Shown here: one piece after another, positions 4,586-8,435 of the stretch
Layout of the letters: every line of letters begins with the position of its first letter
How positions within the stretch are numbered: position 1 is the first letter of the stretch
Origin: Cytophagales bacterium
Lineage (GTDB): Bacteria; Bacteroidota; Bacteroidia; Cytophagales; Cyclobacteriaceae
Reading direction: 5' to 3'
Length of the DNA stretch: 8,435 nt
NCBI GenBank assembly: GCA_020063545.1
Contig: JAGUUF010000152.1
Span: forward strand, 1-8,435
Position numbers and translations under genes: made by a program
The notes under the pieces: model-generated
Told to the model about the DNA's origin: nothing
What the model saw: the letters and a program-made list of their open reading frames with translations, nothing else
The model's database searches: none

Positions 4586-6028
4586 CTATAGCTTCACACA
4601 CACATTTTTCGCCTCGGTAAAAAACCGCAGGGCTTCCCAGCCGCCTTCGCGCCCCACCCCGCTTTGTTTCATGCCGCCAAAGGGCGTGCGCAAATCGCGG
4701 AACAGCCAGCAGTTTACCCAAATGATACCACTCTTAAGTTGTGCTGCAACACGATGCGCGCATTTTAAATTTTCCGTCCAGAGGGTGGCCGATAACCCGT
4801 AAGGCGTGCCGTTGGCATATCCAATCACTTCATCTTCGGTATCAAACGGCATAATGGTTACCACCGGCCCGAAGATTTCTTCCTGGTTGGTGCTGCAGGT
4901 TGCGTTAAGGCCGGTAATCACCGTAGGCTCAACAAAGTACCCGTTTGCACAGCGGCCCTGAAGGATTACCCGCTTTCCCCCGGTTAAAACCTTTCCGCCT
5001 TCCTGTTGTGCAAGGGCAATGTACGAAAGCACTTTGTTCATGTGCGCCTCCGAAACCAGTGCCCCGATCCGGGTTTTCTCCTCCTGCGGGTCGCCCACCA
5101 CGAGTTGCTTTGTCATGTTCACAAACTCGTGTACAAACCGCTCATACAAACTCCGTTCTACAAAAATCCGCGATCCGCACAAACAAATCTCGCCCTGGTT
5201 GGAGAAGGATGACTGAACGGATGTTCGAACGGCCTGTTCAAAATCGCAATCGGCAAAAACGATGTTGGGATTTTTTCCGCCCAGTTCCAGCGAAAGCTTT
5301 TTAAACATGGGCGCGGCTGTGGCCGCGATTTTTCTTCCGGTTACGGTTCCTCCTGTGAACGAAATAGCCGGAATCTCCGGGTGTTCAATAATGGCCTGGC
5401 CTGCCCTGGGCCCAAGACCATGAACAATGTTGAGCACGCCTTTGGGCAAACCCGCCTCCATGCACAACTGCGAAAACAAAAAGGCCGTCATCGGGGTAAG
5501 CTCGGAGGGCTTGGCCACCACGGTGCAGCCTGCCGCAAGGGCAGGCGCAATCTTCCAGGTAAATAAATAAAGCGGCAGGTTCCACGGTGAGATGCAGCCG
5601 GCAACACCTATTGGTGTGCGCAGCGTGTAATTGACTGCTTCCGTTCCGGTAACGTGCGCTTCGGATGCGAAGTGGATGGCGCCCGTTGCAAAGAAGCGCA
5701 TGTTGGAGGAGGCCCTGGGTATATCCACCGCTTTGGCAAGTTTAACGGGCTTGCCCTGGTCAACACTTTCGGCCAGCGCCAGTTTGTCGAGATCGCGGTC
5801 AACCAGGTCAGCAATTTTCTGCAAAATGGCCGAGCGCTTTTCAACGGGCATGGCGGCCCAGGCTTCGAACGCCTGCTGCGCAGCGTCAACGGCACTGTTT
5901 ACATCAGCCGCGTCCGAGTCGGGCACCTGGCTGTAAACCTTTCCTTCGGCCGGGTTGTAGTTGTCGAGAAACTTTCCGGAGGCCGGCCCAACCAGTTCTC
6001 CATTGATGTAGTTCAGGATTTTTTGCAT
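4586..6028 (-). CDS. Aldehyde dehydrogenase, 2-aminomuconate / 2-hydroxymuconate semialdehyde type
   Basis: This 480-residue cytoplasmic NAD-dependent enzyme is full length for the ALDH superfamily. It probably oxidises 2-aminomuconate 6-semialdehyde, on the catabolic branch of kynurenine degradation, or the 2-hydroxymuconate analogue of meta-cleavage pathways. Visible elements are SPWNLPLYLFTWKIAPALAA with oxyanion N150, KPSELTP at about 173-179, FTGG at 224-227, general base E248 in LELGGKNPN, catalytic C282 in NQGEICLCGSR, and E384 in EEIFGPV. The GEICLC active-site variant, NCWLFRDLRTPFGG at 439-452 and the ending GREGG...FFTEAKNVCVKL are hallmarks of the ALDH8A1/AMSDH/XylG-DmpC branch rather than of betaine or acetaldehyde enzymes. 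ATG 6028-6026 starts one base after the toxin stop, so translation is probably coupled. No other kynurenine genes are in the window, so the two substrates cannot be separated by context. Confidence 0.9.
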   Translation of the reverse strand: MQKILNYINGELVGPASGKFLDNYNPAEGKVYSQVPDSDAADVNSAVDAAQQAFEAWAAMPVEKRSAILQKIADLVDRDLDKLALAESVDQGKPVKLAKAVDIPRASSNMRFFATGAIHFASEAHVTGTEAVNYTLRTPIGVAGCISPWNLPLYLFTWKIAPALAAGCTVVAKPSELTPMTAFLFSQLCMEAGLPKGVLNIVHGLGPRAGQAIIEHPEIPAISFTGGTVTGRKIAATAAPMFKKLSLELGGKNPNIVFADCDFEQAVRTSVQSSFSNQGEICLCGSRIFVERSLYERFVHEFVNMTKQLVVGDPQEEKTRIGALVSEAHMNKVLSYIALAQQEGGKVLTGGKRVILQGRCANGYFVEPTVITGLNATCSTNQEEIFGPVVTIMPFDTEDEVIGYANGTPYGLSATLWTENLKCAHRVAAQLKSGIIWVNCWLFRDLRTPFGGMKQSGVGREGGWEALRFFTEAKNVCVKL

Positions 6029-6029
6029 G

Positions 6030-6299
6030 CTACAACTGACTTATAAGATTGTTGTATTCTTCGTGAGAACCAATCCAAAACCAAATCATGGTATTCTTAT
6101 TTTTTACGCCCAAAGCGCGATAAGAATTTCCTACCCTGACAGCGTATATGGATTTGGTTTTATGAATCTGCTTATAATTCAGCGAGGGGTGGTATAGGTT
6201 CTTATTCCATCGCGCATAAACCTCCCTTGCTTTTAACTTAACATTGGCCGGCAACCTTTCATACGCTTTACGGAACCTTTCAGTAGTGACAGAGCGCAC
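6030..6299 (-). CDS. RelE/ParE superfamily toxin of a type II toxin-antitoxin pair
   Basis: This 89-residue protein has the size and order of a RelE/ParE fold: helix residues 5-16 (TTERFRKAYERL), helix 18-31, then the beta sheet. That sheet runs through HPSLNYKQIHKTKSIYAVRV, SYRALGV and MIWFWIGSHEEYNNLI. The IYAVRVGNSYRALGV and WFWIGSHEEY motifs are characteristic of a common Bacteroidota/cyanobacterial subgroup. By family it would act as an mRNA interferase or gyrase poison; the sequence does not tell which. R55, R61 and H79 are candidate functional residues. The start is GTG at 6299-6297, since TAA stands directly upstream in frame. The antitoxin stop is 4 bases upstream, and the dehydrogenase ATG follows its TAG by one base. 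Confidence 0.85.
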   Translation of the reverse strand: MRSVTTERFRKAYERLPANVKLKAREVYARWNKNLYHPSLNYKQIHKTKSIYAVRVGNSYRALGVKNKNTMIWFWIGSHEEYNNLISQL

Positions 6300-6303
6300 T
6301 TAA

Positions 6304-6501
6304 TCAGATTTTTAACGGCTTTGTTTTCCTGGCTTTATACTCACCCACCGCTTCCGAGGCCAGATGCGTTAATTCATCCTGCGTATTCTCAAAAGTCTTA
6401 TCCCACTTAATCTCATCCAAAATCAATGCTGCCAGTTCACGCTGCCTTTTGCCCGACAGGCTTTCAACTTGCTTTAGTACCTTTTTAAGCTCAGCTACCA
6501 T
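6304..6501 (-). CDS. Antitoxin partner of the RelE/ParE toxin
   Basis: This 65-residue protein matches the antitoxin that usually accompanies this toxin subgroup. It has an N-terminal helix (MVAELKKVLKQVESL), then LSGKRQRELAALILDEIKWDKTF at about 15-37, and a helix DELTHLASEAVGEYKARKTKPL at 42-63 that ends with the typical GKTKPL-like tail. The lysine/arginine-rich C terminus would wrap the toxin. No classical ribbon-helix-helix or HTH motif is obvious, so direct DNA binding is not shown. ATG 6501-6499 lies 13 bases after the stop of the OmpA-type gene and overlaps a 15-base palindrome and a promoter-like box, which suggests autoregulation. The pair looks intact. Confidence 0.82.
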   Translation of the reverse strand: MVAELKKVLKQVESLSGKRQRELAALILDEIKWDKTFENTQDELTHLASEAVGEYKARKTKPLKI

Positions 6502-6514
6502 ACTTCAAAAGTAT
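6500..6514. promoter_or_regulatory. Palindromic operator candidate ATACTT-CAA-AAGTAT at antitoxin start
   Basis: Perfect 6-base arms at 6500-6505 and 6509-6514 flank a 3-base centre. The site fills almost the whole gap between the OmpA-type gene and the antitoxin, overlaps the antitoxin start codon and contains the -7-like element TACTTTTG (- strand). This is where an autorepressing toxin-antitoxin complex would be expected to bind. Confidence 0.5.
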
Positions 6515-6535
6515 TCACTTTTTCGTAATCGTAAA
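6506..6535 (-). promoter_or_regulatory. Promoter candidate for toxin-antitoxin (and dehydrogenase) genes
   Basis: On the - strand, TACTTTTG at 6513-6506 is an exact match to the Bacteroidota -7 consensus TAnnTTTG. TTTA at 6535-6532, one base from TTTG, lies 18 bases upstream, inside the end of the OmpA-type gene. Initiation about four bases after the box would fall at or within a few bases of the antitoxin ATG, so the transcript would be leaderless or nearly so. The match is by eye. Confidence 0.5.
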
Positions 6536-8435
6536 CTCTACCCTCCGGTTCATCCTGCGGTGTTCTTCGGTGTCGTTTTTCACCAGCGGCTGTGAGGCAC
6601 CGTAGCCTTTTCCGGTTATGCGCGAGCCGTGAATGCCGTTTTTAACCAGGTAATTTTTTACGGTGGTCACCCGCTCCTGCGACAGGGTAAGCAGCGCATT
6701 CGGGTTGCCCACATTATCGGTATGCCCGCTCAGCTCAATTTCCATAGCCGGGTTATCCTTCAGTATCTGCACCAGCCTGTCGAGTTCGGGGTACGATTCG
6801 GGCTTAAGCAGCGGGCGGCCCTGCTCAAAGAACACGTTGTTCAACTGAATGGCTTCGCCAATTTCAATGGGAACCAGGTAGAGGTCTTTTTGCATTTCGG
6901 TGTAGGTGCGCACATCAACCAGTGTAAGGTTTTCGTTCACCGACAGGTATCCTTTCGCCTTTGCATGCAATCCGTAATTCATCCCATAGGGCAGCGCTAC
7001 CCGGTAGTCTCCCGTTGCCGGATCGGAGATGGCCTCACCGGTTTCCTTGCGGGTTACGAGGTTCTCAAATACAATTCCGGCTTCCACCGGTTTTTTTGTT
7101 TTCGCGTTGAGCACTTTGCCCACCACCAGCACTACCGGATCGGGCCGGATCACTTCGGGCAGTTTGATGCGCACAATGTCCGACTCACCAAATCCTCCTG
7201 CGTTGGTGCACAGGTAGGCATACTCGCCCGATGCCGGCAGGGTGTAGTATGCATCGAAGCCAAACGAATTGATTTCAGGGCCGAGGTTTACGGGCTTGCT
7301 CCAGCGTGTCCACGTATCATCCAGCCGCCTGCTCATAAAAATATCCATGTCGCCATAGCCCGGATGACCTTCAGATGCAAAATATAATGTTTTGCCATCG
7401 GCAGCCAGAAACGGAGATGCCTCGTTACCCCTGGTGTTGATGGCCGGGCCCAGGTTAACCGGCTCACTCCATTTACCCTGGGCATTCTTCAGGGTTACAA
7501 AAATGTCTTTCTCTTCCAGGTTGTCTTTATAAAAGAGGCTCTTTCTGTTTTTGGCGGCAAACAAAATGGCTTTTCCGTCAGCCGACTGGGTGGCTTCGAA
7601 ATACCGGTGTTCGTTCTCATAGTAAACACCAATAGTGCCTTTGCTTCGCCAGCCGTTTACCGTGCGTTCAAACAATTCAAAGTCGTTGCCGGTGGCCAGC
7701 AAAAGGGTGTTGTTGTCCTGCCCGATGGCGGTAATGTTGTTTACCTTTTCGGAGTTGACAGGCTGTTGCATATTCCTGCTTTTACTCCACGAAACACCGT
7801 CAGCGGAAGTACTGAACCAAACATCCGATGCATCGGCCTCGCCACCAATATTATCGGGGCTGTTTTTGCGTGTAAACAAAATCATTTTACCGTCAACCGT
7901 AATGTTCGGGGTTACTTCATTGTACGGGCTGTTCACCTGCGGGCCAAGATTTTCTTTTACCAGGCCGGTAGTGAGTTTATCGGGCAAATTAATGGTTGTA
8001 TGCCCGGCAAGTATAACATCATCAACCGTCATTTTCATCCGGGTATAAGTAACAAACCCGAAACCCTTGCCATACCAGGGCAGCGATTTCATTTTAAAAA
8101 CTTCCTTGCCGTTTACAAAAAATGTCATCTGCCCGTTTTGTTGTACCATGCGCAGTACATTGGCTTTGCCTTTGCCGTTTATTCCGTCAACCTGCTTCCA
8201 TTCTTTCGCATCGCCCCGTGTTTCATCCGATGCCCACACTTTGGCGTAGCCGTTCAGGGAGATAACAAAATTATTGAGCCGTTTGCTGTCGGCTTCGTAG
8301 CCCCAGATAAACCCGAATCCGTTGTTCTCGTTACCGCTCAGTTGGGTAAACTTAGCTTCGGCATAAAAATCCTTATCGTCAAAAATTGCCGGAATGATAT
8401 ACGAAATCCATCCGCCCTCAGGCGTATCAAACTCA
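6515..8435 (-). CDS. LamG-like + beta-propeller (PD40) + CRD + OmpA envelope protein, 5' truncated
   Basis: The frame is open from the TGA at 6517-6515 to the right edge, giving 639 visible residues; the true start is outside the window. Visible residues 1 to about 145 look like a concanavalin/laminin-G jelly roll (FYAEAKFTQLSGNENNGFGF, TFFVNGKEVFKM, GFGFVTYTRMKMTVDDVIL). Residues about 160-425 are PD40/WD40-like blades with recurring LGPxINxxxxExxPxLxxDGKxLYFAS-type units. Residues about 430-520 are a carboxypeptidase-regulatory-like domain (VVGKVLNAKTKKPVEAGIVF). The last 111 residues are an OmpA C-terminal domain with HTDNVG (D573), LSQERVTTVKNYL and NRRVEF (R630), which should bind peptidoglycan. 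The propeller-CRD-OmpA order recalls PorE of the type IX secretion system, but many Bacteroidota paralogues share it. It is probably exported and periplasmic, anchored to the cell wall. Confidence 0.88.
   Translation of the reverse strand, partial: EFDTPEGGWISYIIPAIFDDKDFYAEAKFTQLSGNENNGFGFIWGYEADSKRLNNFVISLNGYAKVWASDETRGDAKEWKQVDGINGKGKANVLRMVQQNGQMTFFVNGKEVFKMKSLPWYGKGFGFVTYTRMKMTVDDVILAGHTTINLPDKLTTGLVKENLGPQVNSPYNEVTPNITVDGKMILFTRKNSPDNIGGEADASDVWFSTSADGVSWSKSRNMQQPVNSEKVNNITAIGQDNNTLLLATGNDFELFERTVNGWRSKGTIGVYYENEHRYFEATQSADGKAILFAAKNRKSLFYKDNLEEKDIFVTLKNAQGKWSEPVNLGPAINTRGNEASPFLAADGKTLYFASEGHPGYGDMDIFMSRRLDDTWTRWSKPVNLGPEINSFGFDAYYTLPASGEYAYLCTNAGGFGESDIVRIKLPEVIRPDPVVLVVGKVLNAKTKKPVEAGIVFENLVTRKETGEAISDPATGDYRVALPYGMNYGLHAKAKGYLSVNENLTLVDVRTYTEMQKDLYLVPIEIGEAIQLNNVFFEQGRPLLKPESYPELDRLVQILKDNPAMEIELSGHTDNVGNPNALLTLSQERVTTVKNYLVKNGIHGSRITGKGYGASQPLVKNDTEEHRRMNRRVEFTITKK

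Noticed and set aside
4435..4802. Short + strand open frames spanning the convergent spacer and the dehydrogenase 3' end
   Set aside because: They run into the conserved dehydrogenase C terminus, lack any motif or signal peptide and have no promoter-like sequence that stands out.
4945..5304. Open frames on the + strand opposite the aldehyde dehydrogenase
   Set aside because: The - strand gene has a complete ALDH active site across this interval; the + strand products are Pro/Arg/Ser-rich and unlike any family.
6629..7387. Long open frame on the + strand opposite the OmpA-type gene
   Set aside because: It lies antisense to a gene with clear domain motifs, has no recognisable domains itself and reads as low-complexity mirror sequence of the coding strand.

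Overview
The window comes from a member of the Bacteroidota, probably Cytophagales or a close relative. The signs are promoter-like elements of the TTG / TAnnTTTG type in place of TTGACA / TATAAT, the lack of clear Shine-Dalgarno sequences, a large periplasmic beta-propeller + carboxypeptidase-regulatory + OmpA protein, a FucP/GluP-type sugar transporter and a Bacteroidota-style RelE/ParE pair. The order-level placement is inference from gene content; no rRNA or other marker gene is present.

Layout, left to right. (1) 1-607, + strand: the C-terminal half of an MFS sugar transporter, cut by the window edge. (2) 611-1822, - strand: a nicotinamide riboside salvage operon, pnuC followed by a stand-alone NadR-type ribosylnicotinamide kinase. 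Its tail meets the transporter tail with only 3 bases between the stop codons. (3) 1823-2144: a 322-base divergent intergenic region with a long imperfect hairpin made of a repeated AAGTArTA-type motif, and a promoter-like element whose spacer contains a run of 15 A. (4) 2145-2423, + strand: a 92-residue exported protein of unknown function, followed by a strong hairpin. (5) 2499-4374, + strand: three tightly coupled genes of unknown function (a multi-pass membrane protein, an exported beta-rich protein, and an exported protein with two hydrophobic segments). Much of the interval from about 2150 to 3910 is visibly richer in A+T than the flanks. (6) 4375-4585: a short convergent spacer with several perfect palindromes. 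(7) 4586-8435, - strand: four co-directional genes. In transcription order they are a LamG-like/propeller/CRD/OmpA envelope protein (5' end outside the window), an antitoxin, a RelE/ParE toxin, and an aldehyde dehydrogenase of the 2-aminomuconate / 2-hydroxymuconate semialdehyde type.

How the genes work together. PnuC would import nicotinamide riboside and the kinase would trap it as NMN for NAD synthesis. The dehydrogenase acts, if it is the aminomuconate enzyme, on the catabolic branch of kynurenine breakdown, which competes with de novo NAD synthesis; sharing a neighbourhood with pnuC is suggestive only. The toxin-antitoxin pair sits between the OmpA-type gene and the dehydrogenase with almost no spacing. 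A good TAnnTTTG element inside a palindrome at the antitoxin start codon suggests an autoregulated, nearly leaderless promoter that may also drive the dehydrogenase. The best candidates for undescribed biology are the unknown exported/membrane cassette at 2145-4374 and the regulatory sequences at 1829-2082 and 6500-6535. No CRISPR array, tRNA, rRNA or insertion sequence was seen.
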